Source of the DNA: UBA11740 sp049273695
Lineage (GTDB): Bacteria > Acidobacteriota > Blastocatellia > Pyrinomonadales > Pyrinomonadaceae
DNA: 64,000 nucleotides
Assembly (NCBI GenBank): GCA_049273695.1
Contig: JBASRE010000042.1
Span: forward strand, 386,471-450,470
Direction: 5' to 3'
Under the pieces are notes generated by a model. It was not told where the DNA came from. It did no database searches and was given only the letters and a program-made list of their open reading frames with translations. Position 1 is the first letter of the stretch; every line of letters starts with the position of its first letter. This document shows positions 9,262-17,602 of the stretch, piece by piece. Made by a program: the position numbers and the translations under genes.

Positions 9262-10986
9262 TCAAGGTGTTGGGCTGGGTGACGCCGCGGGTTCCGGTCG
9301 CCCGGCGCGAGTTGCCGTGAATGTTCCCGAGCCGCGGCCGACAACCTGAACAGTGCCGCTCATCTGATTTCCTCTAACCGTACCGACGAAAATCGCGTCG
9401 GTTGTCTGACTCGCCGGCGCCGGCAGCGTGATTGGAACCGTGAAGTTCACTTCTGCGCCTGAGATCGATCCGGTCGCGATGCTTCCGGAGCCGAGTGGTC
9501 CCTGCAGCGATCCCGTCAGACGCTCGCCTTCCTGCTGCAGGCTCATGGTCGCAGTCAGTTCCTGCTTTTCGTTTCCGGTCCCGGTAAGACTCACAGTCAA
9601 CGACCAGGTGCCTGACGCACTTGCGCCGCGATCGGCTGGAACTGTGGGCGGTCGCAGATCGATTGGTTTGCCATCGATGAAGACGTGCGCGATGCGACGG
9701 TCCTTCGCAAACAGATCGCCGCGCGTGACCGTCAGGTTGGCAATTTTGCCAACCTCGATCGTGCCAAGCTGTGAAGCAACGCCGAGCACCTGGGCCGGCC
9801 ACGTCGTCAGCGCCTGAATCGCGTCGTCACGGGACAGGCCACTCTCGACAGTCTTACCCACGTTCGCCAGATAGTCGTTCATCGAAGCCATGCCGCCGGA
9901 TTGAAACGCGAACCGCACTCCAGCCGCCGCGAGCCGTCCGGCGGTCTTTGGAGCTTCGACGCGCTCGCGCAAAATGCGGAGCGGTTCAGGTTCAGCTTCG
10001 GGTGAAGCCGCGGTGGTACGCCGCGGGAAATTTAGCGACAGCAGCACAGGAACGTTCGCGCCCTTCAAGCGTGCTGCAACCCGATCCGCCTGCCGTCCTC
10101 CATTGATTATCACGCGCACATTGAATTCGCGCGCCAGATCAAGCACACGTTCGATCTCGCGTTCACTGTCGGCCTGCATGACGATCGGCATTCGTCCAGC
10201 CACGACGGGCAGCAAAGCCTCGAGCGATTTGTCCTGCGCCGGCCGCTTCTGCCCGCGCGGGTTCCGATCGTAAATCTCGTTCATCTCGCGGTAGCGACGC
10301 GCGTCGAGCAGCATCTGCCGCACGGACGCGAACACGCCCATCAACGAACCTGGATATTGACCGCTGCCGAGCGGTTGCAACCCGATGTATTGCGCCACGG
10401 GCGAACGCACGATCATCTGCTGCGGCGAATCGCCGGCAAGATTGATAAGCGCAGACTGTCCCAGAAACACGTTGCCGCGCGGCGCGGTGTGCGCCGCAGT
10501 GATACCTGCGCCACGAGCTGCTTCGATTTCCGGGCCGCCGGGACGAATCAGATCGGAAGCAAGAATCTCAGGCTGCATTCCCGGAAGGTTGGGTGAGTTT
10601 GGCGAAGTTGCGGAAGGGGCACTTAGCCCGAAGAGGCCCGCGAATGCACCGCCGGGCCCGCCTGGCGTCGGTGACGGCCGCGGAATTGCGAGCGTTGTGT
10701 TCGCGTCGATAATGCCGGGATAGACGGTCAGGCCCGTGCCGTCAATCACGCGCGCGTCGGCGGGCGCCGTGACGTTCGCTCCGACGGCGACGATTAACCC
10801 ATCACGAAACACAACGGTGCCGCGATCTATTACCGAGCCGGAAACCGTCACGATGCGGGCGTTAGTGATCGCGTAAGTGTCCGTGCCGCTGCGCCGCTGA
10901 GCGTCCCCGCTACGCATGGCCGACACAATGACAAAAGCGAGAAGGGCGACAATGATGACAACTAACGAGCGCGTGTGATTTCGCAT
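9262..10986 (-). CDS. Exported amidohydrolase-fold protein lacking metal ligands
   Basis: This 574-aa protein begins with a hydrophobic signal or anchor (about residues 8-24). It has an amidohydrolase-superfamily scaffold with the small beta domain split on both sides of a barrel. The usual strand-1 HxH reads GIIDANTTLAI, the later histidine positions read VMQADS and VIINGG, and the final Asp region reads FQSGGM. All expected metal ligands seem replaced, so classical hydrolysis is unlikely. A C-terminal beta-rich domain (about 450-560) follows. The family otherwise includes imidazolonepropionase-like enzymes. A structural, binding or divergent catalytic role is inferred. It is transcribed alone, divergently from the deacylase operon. 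Confidence 0.75.
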   Translation of the reverse strand: MRNHTRSLVVIIVALLAFVIVSAMRSGDAQRRSGTDTYAITNARIVTVSGSVIDRGTVVFRDGLIVAVGANVTAPADARVIDGTGLTVYPGIIDANTTLAIPRPSPTPGGPGGAFAGLFGLSAPSATSPNSPNLPGMQPEILASDLIRPGGPEIEAARGAGITAAHTAPRGNVFLGQSALINLAGDSPQQMIVRSPVAQYIGLQPLGSGQYPGSLMGVFASVRQMLLDARRYREMNEIYDRNPRGQKRPAQDKSLEALLPVVAGRMPIVMQADSEREIERVLDLAREFNVRVIINGGRQADRVAARLKGANVPVLLSLNFPRRTTAASPEAEPEPLRILRERVEAPKTAGRLAAAGVRFAFQSGGMASMNDYLANVGKTVESGLSRDDAIQALTTWPAQVLGVASQLGTIEVGKIANLTVTRGDLFAKDRRIAHVFIDGKPIDLRPPTVPADRGASASGTWSLTVSLTGTGNEKQELTATMSLQQEGERLTGSLQGPLGSGSIATGSISGAEVNFTVPITLPAPASQTTDAIFVGTVRGNQMSGTVQVVGRGSGTFTATRAGRPEPAASPSPTP

Positions 10987-11073
10987 TCCGTAGGTTCCTC
11001 GACTCGGCTTTCCCTGTTCGTTTGGAGTAGCAAAAAATACAGGAACATCAGCGGCCAGTAAAGAGGCTTAGTT

Positions 11074-11162
11074 CTTTTTGCGATCCTTTGCGGCTCTGCG
11101 GCGTTGCGTGAAATGCCTTTCGGCGAAACGAGTGGTTCACGCGAAGGCGCCAAGACGCAGAG
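11074..11162. repeat. Palindromic repeat family E, copy 1
   Basis: The left arm contains CTTTGCGGCTCTGCGGCGT and GCGTGAAATGCC. The right arm is its approximate complement (TTCACGCGAAGGCGCCAAG then ACGCAGAG). A second copy lies at 54077-54178. Confidence 0.7.
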
Positions 11163-11168
11163 AATAGT

Positions 11169-11256
11169 TCCCTCCCCGCGTGCGGGGAGGGTAGGGTGGG
11201 GTTAAGGCCCGCGCCTCAACCTCTCCCCTAACCCCTCTCCGCTTGCGGAGAGGGGA
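11169..11256. repeat. Palindromic repeat family L
   Basis: Two hairpins, CCCTCCCCGCGTGCGGGGAGGG and CCTCTCCGCTTGCGGAGAGG, are joined by an arm pair (GGGTGGGGTTAAGG and CCTCTCCCCTAACCCC). Repeats of this design are common in intergenic DNA of many bacteria. This is the only copy in the window. Confidence 0.65.
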
Positions 11257-11338
11257 AATCACAAGCTCCTATTCGCCGATGCGACATATGAAGTAGAATC
11301 TCGCCCGTCCAGAAGCAGTTGGCTTTAGAAACATTCGC

Positions 11339-11425
11339 CGAAGATCAACCACCCGCTACCGCAGGTGGTACTGACAGGAAGAGATCAACCACCCGCTATC
11401 CCGACGAGTCGGGGCTCTGATATGA
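11339..11425. repeat. Palindromic repeat family K, copy 2
   Basis: Tandem units read ATCAACCACCCGCTACCGC then AGGTGGTACTGACAGG, followed by a diverged second unit. It lies directly upstream of the GTG start at 11436 and so falls in the 5' region of the deacylase operon. With repeats E and L it fills the divergent 449-bp gap, and no gene is seen there. Confidence 0.6.
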
Positions 11426-11435
11426 ACATCTAGCC

Positions 11436-13037
11436 GTGCGGAAACTAATCACCTTCGCCATCGCCGCGGTTGCGGTACTGGGCCTTTCTCCAGCGCCGAG
11501 TGCGCAGAACGCGACCTACGACCTTGTTATTCGCGACGGCCTGGTTGTTGATGGCAGCGGTAGTCCGTGGTATCGCGCCGACGTAGCGATTAAGGACGAC
11601 AAGATCGTTCGCATCGCTCCTAAGATCGACGAACCCGCGAAACGCACCATCACCATCAAAGACCAGGTTGTGGCGCCCGGCTTCATAGACATTCACACGC
11701 ACGCGCGGCGCGGAATCTTCGAGGTGCCGACGGCAGAGAATTATGTGCGCCAGGGCGTGACGACTTTGATCGAAGGTCCCGATGGTGGTTCGCCGGTCCC
11801 GCTCGCGCCGTTCTTCAAGCGACTTGAAGCTCTGCCGAAGTCCGTGAACTTCGGCATGTTCATCGGTCAGGGCTCAGTGCGGGCGGCCGTCATCGGTGAC
11901 GTGAATCGGAAACCGACGCCGGAAGAACTCGACAAGATGCGCGCGCTGGTGAAGCAGGGAATGGACGACGGCGCGTTCGGCTTAAGTTCCGGACTGTTCT
12001 ATGTGCCCGGTACGTTCACCGAAACCGATGAAGTCGTTGAGCTGGCGAAAGTAGCGGCGCGCTACGGCGGCATCTACATCTCGCACATGCGCGACGAAGC
12101 GACGCGCAGCGTTGACAGCGTAAAAGAGACGATTGCGATCGGCGAACGTGGCGGTCTGCCGACGCAGATCACGCATCACAAAATTATCGGCAAGAAGAAT
12201 TGGGGCAAGAGCATCACCACGCTGCGCTTGATCGATGAAGCACGCGCGCGAGGCGTTGACGCCACGATCGATCAATATCCCTACACCGCTTCCAGCACTA
12301 CTGTCACCGCTGCGCTGCTTCCCGCCTGGGCGCAGGAAGGCGGCCGCGAAGAGCTTTTGAAGCGGCTCAAGGACCCGACGACGCGACGAAAAATCAAAGC
12401 TGAGACGATGCGGCTGATTCGTGAAGAGCGCGGCGGCGGCGATCCTCGCAACGTGCAGATCGCGAGTTGCAGTTGGGACGCTTCGCTGGCCGGCAAGAAC
12501 CTTTCCGACATCACGCGCCTGCGCAAGATGACGCTGACGATTCCGAATGCTGCCGAAGCGACGCTCTGGCTGGTCGAGCAGGGCGGATGCTCGGGAATAT
12601 TTCACGCGATTAGCGAAGCAGACTTAAAACGCATTCTGAGTCATCCCGCGACGATGATCGGATCGGACGGCGAGATCCCGATCTTCGGCACCGCCAGTCC
12701 GCATCCGCGCAGCTACGGCACATTCGCGCGCGTGCTCGGCGTTTACGTGCGCGAGAAAAAAGTGATTTCGCTCGAAGAAGCTGTGCGGAAGATGGCTTCT
12801 TTTCCGGCTCAGCGGCTCGGTCTGACAGATCGAGGATTGCTTCGCCCCGGCATGCAGGCCGACATTGCGATCTTCAATCCAGCGATGGTGCGCGATCTCG
12901 CCACCTTCGAGAGGCCGCATCAATATGCGGTAGGTTTTTCCTTCGTGATTGTTAACGGGCAGATTATTTTCCAGTCCGGGGCCATGACTGCTGCGCGGCC
13001 GGGAAAAGTCCTTTACCATCTGTCAAAGGCTAACTGA
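11436..13037 (+). CDS. Exported N-acyl-D-amino-acid deacylase family amidohydrolase
   Basis: This 533-aa protein starts at GTG with a cleavable signal peptide ending near PSAQ. Unlike its divergent neighbour it keeps the metal-site motifs: HTH in GFIDIHTHARR, the GLSSGLFYVPG loop, SHMRDE, ITHHK and GSDGE. This is the layout of D-aminoacylase / N-acyl-D-amino-acid deacylases, which release D-amino acids from N-acyl forms. The substrate cannot be fixed from sequence. The next gene, a kinase, starts 8 bp after its stop, so both are probably on one mRNA. Confidence 0.85.
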   Translation: MRKLITFAIAAVAVLGLSPAPSAQNATYDLVIRDGLVVDGSGSPWYRADVAIKDDKIVRIAPKIDEPAKRTITIKDQVVAPGFIDIHTHARRGIFEVPTAENYVRQGVTTLIEGPDGGSPVPLAPFFKRLEALPKSVNFGMFIGQGSVRAAVIGDVNRKPTPEELDKMRALVKQGMDDGAFGLSSGLFYVPGTFTETDEVVELAKVAARYGGIYISHMRDEATRSVDSVKETIAIGERGGLPTQITHHKIIGKKNWGKSITTLRLIDEARARGVDATIDQYPYTASSTTVTAALLPAWAQEGGREELLKRLKDPTTRRKIKAETMRLIREERGGGDPRNVQIASCSWDASLAGKNLSDITRLRKMTLTIPNAAEATLWLVEQGGCSGIFHAISEADLKRILSHPATMIGSDGEIPIFGTASPHPRSYGTFARVLGVYVREKKVISLEEAVRKMASFPAQRLGLTDRGLLRPGMQADIAIFNPAMVRDLATFERPHQYAVGFSFVIVNGQIIFQSGAMTAARPGKVLYHLSKAN

Positions 13038-13045
13038 CAAAACTG

Positions 13046-15535
13046 ATGGCCCTCGAAGCCGGCACAAGACTCGGCCGTTACGAAATTCGCTCGAAGATTG
13101 GCGCGGGCGGGATGGGCGATGTCTATCTGGCCCAGGACACCGAACTGGATCGAACTGTGGCGGTGAAAATCCTGCCGGACGACGTCACCGGGGATGAGCA
13201 ACGCCTGCACCGGTTCACTCAAGAAGCAAGAGCTGTTTCGGCCCTGAATCATCCACACATTCTCACCATCTACGAGATCGGCAGCAGCGAAAACATTCGT
13301 TTCATTGCCACCGAATTCATCGAAGGCCAGACCCTGCGACGACGCATCGACGCGGGTCTTAACCTGATCGACATACTCGATATCGCGATTCAGGCCGGCG
13401 GCGCGCTGGCTGCGGCCCACGCCGCGGGGATCATTCACCGCGACATCAAGCCCGATAACATCATGGTGCGCCGTGATGGTTACATTAAGCTGCTGGATTT
13501 TGGCCTGGCCAAACTAATTGTCTCGTCCAGTTCTTCGTCGGATGCCGAGGCCGAAACCCTCGCAATGATAAATACCAGCGCCGGCGCCGTGATCGGGACG
13601 GCGAAATACATGTCGCCCGAACAAGCAAAAGGGATCGCGGTCGACCGGCGCACCGATCTGTGGAGCCTGGGCGCAGTCATCTACGAGATGATCACGCGCA
13701 ACGAACCGTTCGCGGGCGAAACACCCACGGAAATAATCTCTCTCATTCTTCAGCGGGAGCCGCCCCCGCTGGAGAGCTACGTCAATGAGGCGCCGGCCGA
13801 GTTGCAGCGAATTGTTTCGAAGGCGCTAACAAAGAAGCTCGAAGACCGTTATCAAGCCGCCGAAGAACTGGTCGCCGACCTACGTAACTTAAAACGAAAG
13901 CTGGACGCCACGGCAGAGACGACCGGCGTTACGCCTGAACTACGCAGGTCGATCTCCGGCAGCGAACATAAGGTTGGACCGCTGACTGCGACAGGCGAAA
14001 CGCCGGCGACCGTATCTACTCCGCCGTCGCCGTCAAGCGCCGAATACATTGTCACTGGAATCAAGCAACACAAGCGCGTGGCAATCGTCACGTCTTTAGT
14101 GGTGTTCTTCGGACTGGTGGGCCTGGTCCTGCTTCAGCGCTCGCGTAACTCGGGAGCAGCGATTCAATCGATCGCAGTCCTGCCGTTTGAAAACCAGAGT
14201 CAGGACCCCGAAACCGAATATCTTTCCGATGGCGTTACCGAAAGCATCATCAACAGCCTGGCCCAGTTGCCAAACGTGAGAGTAATCGCGCGCAGTTCAG
14301 CGTTTCGTTACAAGGGACAGAAGATCGATCCCTTGAAAGCCGGACAAGAGTTGGGCGTGCACGCCGTGCTGACCGGCCGGCTCGTGCAACGCGGCGACAG
14401 TCTGACAATCAGCACTGAGCTGCTTGATGTCAGAGAAAACAAACAGCTCTGGGGCGAGCAATACAACGAGAAGGTGGCGGACATTCTGTCGATGCAGCGC
14501 GTCATTGCCGGCCAGATTTCCAATCACCTGCGGCTGAAGCTTTCCGGATCGGATCAGAGCCGGGTGACCAAAGGTTACACGCAGAACGCCGACGCTTATC
14601 AGCTCTATTTAAAAGGCCGTTTCCTTTGGAACAAGCGCACGACCGAGTCCCTGGAAAAGTCAGTCGAATACTTCAATCAGGCGATCGAAAAAGATTCAAC
14701 CTATGCGCTGGCGTATGCAGGGCTGGCCGATACCTGGTACTCGCGCGGTTGGTACCGCTATGTCGAGCCAAAGCAGGCGTATGAAAAGGCCCGGGCCGCC
14801 GCGAACCGGGCCCTCGAACTCGATCCGCGTTTGGCTGAGGGGCACGCGATATTGGCGGCCATCAAAACGGTCTATGACTGGGACTGGGAGGGCGCCGAGC
14901 GCGAGTTCAAACTCGCCATTGAATTGAATCCGAGTTACGCGACGGCGCACCAGCGCTATTCGCTTTTCCTGCCCGCTCTCGGCCGGTTTGACGAAGCGAT
15001 TGCGGAAGCCAGAAAAGCTCGCGACGTCGATCCATTGGCGCTGCCGGTTAACGAAAACCTGGGTGACGTTTTGTATCTCGCGCGCCGTTACGACGAAGCG
15101 ATCGAGCAACTGCGTAAGACTCTGGAGTTGGATCCGAATTATGGCGTCGCGCACGGTACGCTCGCAAAAGTGTATGAGGCGCAAGGCAAACACGAAGAGT
15201 TACTCGAAGAAAGACTGAAAGGCTCGTCGCCCGAAACCGTGGCCGAGTTGAGAAAGGTGTTCGCCGCTTCCGGAATCAAAGGGGTCTGGCAGAATCGACT
15301 TAACGTTTTGCTCGAACGCTCGAAAACCGCGTACGTGTCGCCGGCGGATATAGCGCTCTTCTACACTCGCCTGAATGACCGCGATCAAGCTTTCGCCTGG
15401 CTGGAAAAAGCCATGGCTGAACGCTCAATCAACTTTAACTATTTGGTGGCCGATCCGCGGTTCGACAATCTGCGCGGCGATCCACGGCTCGCGGCCTTGC
15501 TTCGGCGGGTCGGATTGGAGCCGATAAAAACATAA
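13046..15535 (+). CDS. Transmembrane Ser/Thr protein kinase with TolB-like and TPR extracellular part
   Basis: This is an 829-aa PknB-type kinase. The Gly-rich loop GAGGMGDVY, K41, HRD at 131-133, DFG at 151-153 and MSPEQ of the activation segment are intact. A single TM helix at about 345-363 follows a Pro/Ser/Thr-rich linker. The periplasmic part starts with a TolB/FlgO-like segment (SIAVLPFENQS) and continues into TPRs from about 530. The architecture is common in Acidobacteriota. The ligand is unknown. Its TAA stop overlaps the ATG of the aldo/keto reductase (TAATG), so translation is coupled and the reductase could be a target or output. Confidence 0.92.
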   Translation: MALEAGTRLGRYEIRSKIGAGGMGDVYLAQDTELDRTVAVKILPDDVTGDEQRLHRFTQEARAVSALNHPHILTIYEIGSSENIRFIATEFIEGQTLRRRIDAGLNLIDILDIAIQAGGALAAAHAAGIIHRDIKPDNIMVRRDGYIKLLDFGLAKLIVSSSSSSDAEAETLAMINTSAGAVIGTAKYMSPEQAKGIAVDRRTDLWSLGAVIYEMITRNEPFAGETPTEIISLILQREPPPLESYVNEAPAELQRIVSKALTKKLEDRYQAAEELVADLRNLKRKLDATAETTGVTPELRRSISGSEHKVGPLTATGETPATVSTPPSPSSAEYIVTGIKQHKRVAIVTSLVVFFGLVGLVLLQRSRNSGAAIQSIAVLPFENQSQDPETEYLSDGVTESIINSLAQLPNVRVIARSSAFRYKGQKIDPLKAGQELGVHAVLTGRLVQRGDSLTISTELLDVRENKQLWGEQYNEKVADILSMQRVIAGQISNHLRLKLSGSDQSRVTKGYTQNADAYQLYLKGRFLWNKRTTESLEKSVEYFNQAIEKDSTYALAYAGLADTWYSRGWYRYVEPKQAYEKARAAANRALELDPRLAEGHAILAAIKTVYDWDWEGAEREFKLAIELNPSYATAHQRYSLFLPALGRFDEAIAEARKARDVDPLALPVNENLGDVLYLARRYDEAIEQLRKTLELDPNYGVAHGTLAKVYEAQGKHEELLEERLKGSSPETVAELRKVFAASGIKGVWQNRLNVLLERSKTAYVSPADIALFYTRLNDRDQAFAWLEKAMAERSINFNYLVADPRFDNLRGDPRLAALLRRVGLEPIKT

Positions 15536-16527
15536 TGCGAAACAGAACTTTCGGCCGCACCGATTGGCAAGTCAGCGAAATCGGCTATGGCATGTGGGGC
15601 ATGGGCAGCTGGTCGAACTCGGACGACCAACAGTCTTTGGAGTCGCTTCAGGCCGCCGTCGATCTCGGCTGCAACTTTTTCGATACGGCCTACGCTTATG
15701 GCGAAGGGCATAGCGAACAGTTGCTGGGCCAAACCGTGCGCGCGAATCCGCAGAAGCGTCTTTACACGGCGACAAAGATTCCCCCGATGAATCGAGAGTG
15801 GCCGGCGCGCGCGGATTCGACGCTTAAAGAATCGTACCCGCCCGATCACGTCGAAGAATACGTTCATCGCAGTTTGAAGAATGCTGATCTGCAAAGCTTC
15901 GATCTGATCCAGTTCCATACCTGGAATGACGAGTGGCTGCGCGATGATCGTTGGTTCTACAAACTGGACGACTTGCGCAGCCAAAAACTGATCGGCGCGA
16001 TCGGAATCAGTATCAATCGCTGGGAGCCGTGGAATGGAGTGCGCGCGGTGCGCACCGGTCAGCTCGCTGCGGCTCAGGTCATTTACAATATCTTCGATCA
16101 GAATCCCGAAGACGAGTTGTTTCCGGCGTGTGACGAAATGAATGTCGCCGTGATTGCGCGCGTGCCGTTTGATGAAGGCACACTGACGGGCTCGCTGACC
16201 AAAGAGAGTCGCTGGCCCGAAGGCGATTGGCGCAACACATATTTTGTGCCTGAGAACCTAAACGCGAGCGTTGATCGCGCGGAAGCGCTAAAAGAAACAT
16301 TGCGCGTGTGGAACCAGGAGCACGCGACGAATATCACGATGCCTGAACTGGCGCTGCGCTTTATCCTTTCCAATCCAACTGTCAGCACGATCATTCCCGG
16401 CATGCGCAAGTTATCTCACGTCGAAGCTAACCTGGCGGCGAGCGATGCCGGTCCTCTGCCGGAAGAACTGTATGAACAACTTCGCGCTCACCGGTGGGTG
16501 CGAAAACCTGCGTCGTGGTCGCAATAA
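15535..16527 (+). CDS. Aldo/keto reductase
   Basis: This 330-aa protein is a TIM-barrel NADPH-dependent aldo/keto reductase. The catalytic tetrad is visible: Asp in FFDTAYAYG, Tyr in the same motif, Lys in TATKIPP and His in IQFHTWN. Length is normal. The substrate (aldehyde or ketone) is not predictable. It is the last gene of the deacylase-kinase-reductase operon and its start codon shares one base with the kinase stop. The next gene begins only after a repeat-filled gap. Confidence 0.92.
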   Translation: MRNRTFGRTDWQVSEIGYGMWGMGSWSNSDDQQSLESLQAAVDLGCNFFDTAYAYGEGHSEQLLGQTVRANPQKRLYTATKIPPMNREWPARADSTLKESYPPDHVEEYVHRSLKNADLQSFDLIQFHTWNDEWLRDDRWFYKLDDLRSQKLIGAIGISINRWEPWNGVRAVRTGQLAAAQVIYNIFDQNPEDELFPACDEMNVAVIARVPFDEGTLTGSLTKESRWPEGDWRNTYFVPENLNASVDRAEALKETLRVWNQEHATNITMPELALRFILSNPTVSTIIPGMRKLSHVEANLAASDAGPLPEELYEQLRAHRWVRKPASWSQ

Positions 16528-16571
16528 GAGCTAAACGTCGAACCCGGTTAGTAGTGTCCTGGCTTGCTTTT

Positions 16572-16672
16572 CTCTGGGCGGGTTTGCGGTTCTCGGTGTT
16601 TCTGTGGTGGTAGTTCTTAAAGACAATCCACCACAGAGACACGGAGTTCCACAGAGCTCCACAGAGATTCTG
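16572..16672. repeat. Palindromic repeat family F, copy 1
   Basis: The left arm reads CTCTGGGCGGGTTTGCGG and GGTGTTTCTGTGGTGG. The right arm contains CCACCACAGAGACACGGAG. The same CCACCACAGAGACAC core recurs at 38246-38350. The rest of the gap, 16673-16826, shows nothing recognisable. Confidence 0.7.
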
Positions 16673-16826
16673 AAATTAGGACCCTACCAACCCGACGCAC
16701 ACATCTCCACGTAATCACCAACGTGGTGCAGAAGATTGTGGAGTCTCAGCCGTAGTGTGCGGAGAATCTTGTTTCGGATTAGCAAACAATTGCAAAAGTT
16801 CTAATCAGCGTGCTAAGTTCGGCGCA

Positions 16827-17107
16827 TGGCAACGACCTCAGAAAGTTTGGCATTTGATCGCGGCGTGCGGCCGATGCTCGAGATTGTCCTGCCGGAAAAA
16901 GCTGACGCAGTGATTGGCTTTCGCGCCGACGCTGAACTCCAAGCTCGCATCGAAGAACTCGCCCGAAAATCAACGGAAGGCAAACTCACGGAAGACGAGC
17001 GGGCGGAATACGCAGGTTATGTCCGGGCGAATAAGTTCGTCGCCGTTCTCAAGCGTCAAGCGCAGCAGATTGCGAACTTCCAGTTAAATGATCGGCACAC
17101 AGATTAG
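16827..17107 (+). CDS. Small HNH-partner protein
   Basis: I do not know a named family for this 93-aa acidic, mostly helical protein. It has a leading VRPMLEIVLPEKADAVIGF segment and a helical middle (LQARIEELARKSTEG, LTEDERAEYAGYV). Its end overlaps the start of the HNH pseudogene by 20 bp (that ATG is at 17088), so the pair was probably one translational unit. It may be a partner or antitoxin-like regulator of the HNH protein, but that is inference. Confidence 0.7.
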
Positions 17108-17468
17108 GGCTCAAGTTCGCGAGCGTGCTCTAAAACGCTTGCGAATATTGTCATCTTCATCAAGATGATTCGCCGCTAGCCGCCCTTCATGTCGAGCACG
17201 TCATTCCCAAAGTTCATGGCGGTAGCGACGACATCGACAATCTCGCCCTGCCTGCATCGATTGCAATCTTCACAAAGGAACCAATCTAACTGGGATCGAT
17301 CCCGAAACAGATAGAATCACCGAGTTGTTTCATCCGCGGCGCCAGGCGTGGGAAGACCATTTCGAGTGGCAGGGAGTCTATTTAGTTGGCAAGTCATCAA
17401 CAGGCAGGACAACGATCCGAGTGCTGAACATCAATTCGGAAGATCAGGTGGCGTTGCGCTCGTCGTAA
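17088..17468 (+). pseudogene. HNH endonuclease pseudogene with two frameshifts
   Basis: Translation from ATG 17088 gives MIGTQIRAQVRERAL. A single missing base at the A-run 17132-17135 then shifts the frame. The next frame continues NACEYCHL and ALHVEHVIPKVHGGSDDIDNLAL. A second missing base near 17250 shifts it again to CIDCNLHKGTNLTGIDPET, FHPRR and WEDHFEW, ending at TAA 17466-17468. Together these make a complete HNH domain with the CxxC...H...H...CxxC zinc/HNH pattern. Adding one base at each site would restore a gene of about 127 codons. Genuine decay and two indel errors in the assembly are both possible. Confidence 0.85.
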
Positions 17469-17602
17469 GCGACTCTTTGGAGAGCCTTCTGATTTGCCGC
17501 TCTAACTGGCAAATATCGGGCTATGCCGCAACAAAGCGATTCTCCAGATCACCTCACGATCTGCCTTTACCAATCATGACTAACCATTTACGATTCACGG
17601 CC

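Noticed and set aside
17348..17602. N-terminal extension of the serine hydrolase
   Set aside because: It overlaps the HNH pseudogene in a different frame and places 85 residues before a clear signal peptide at 17603.
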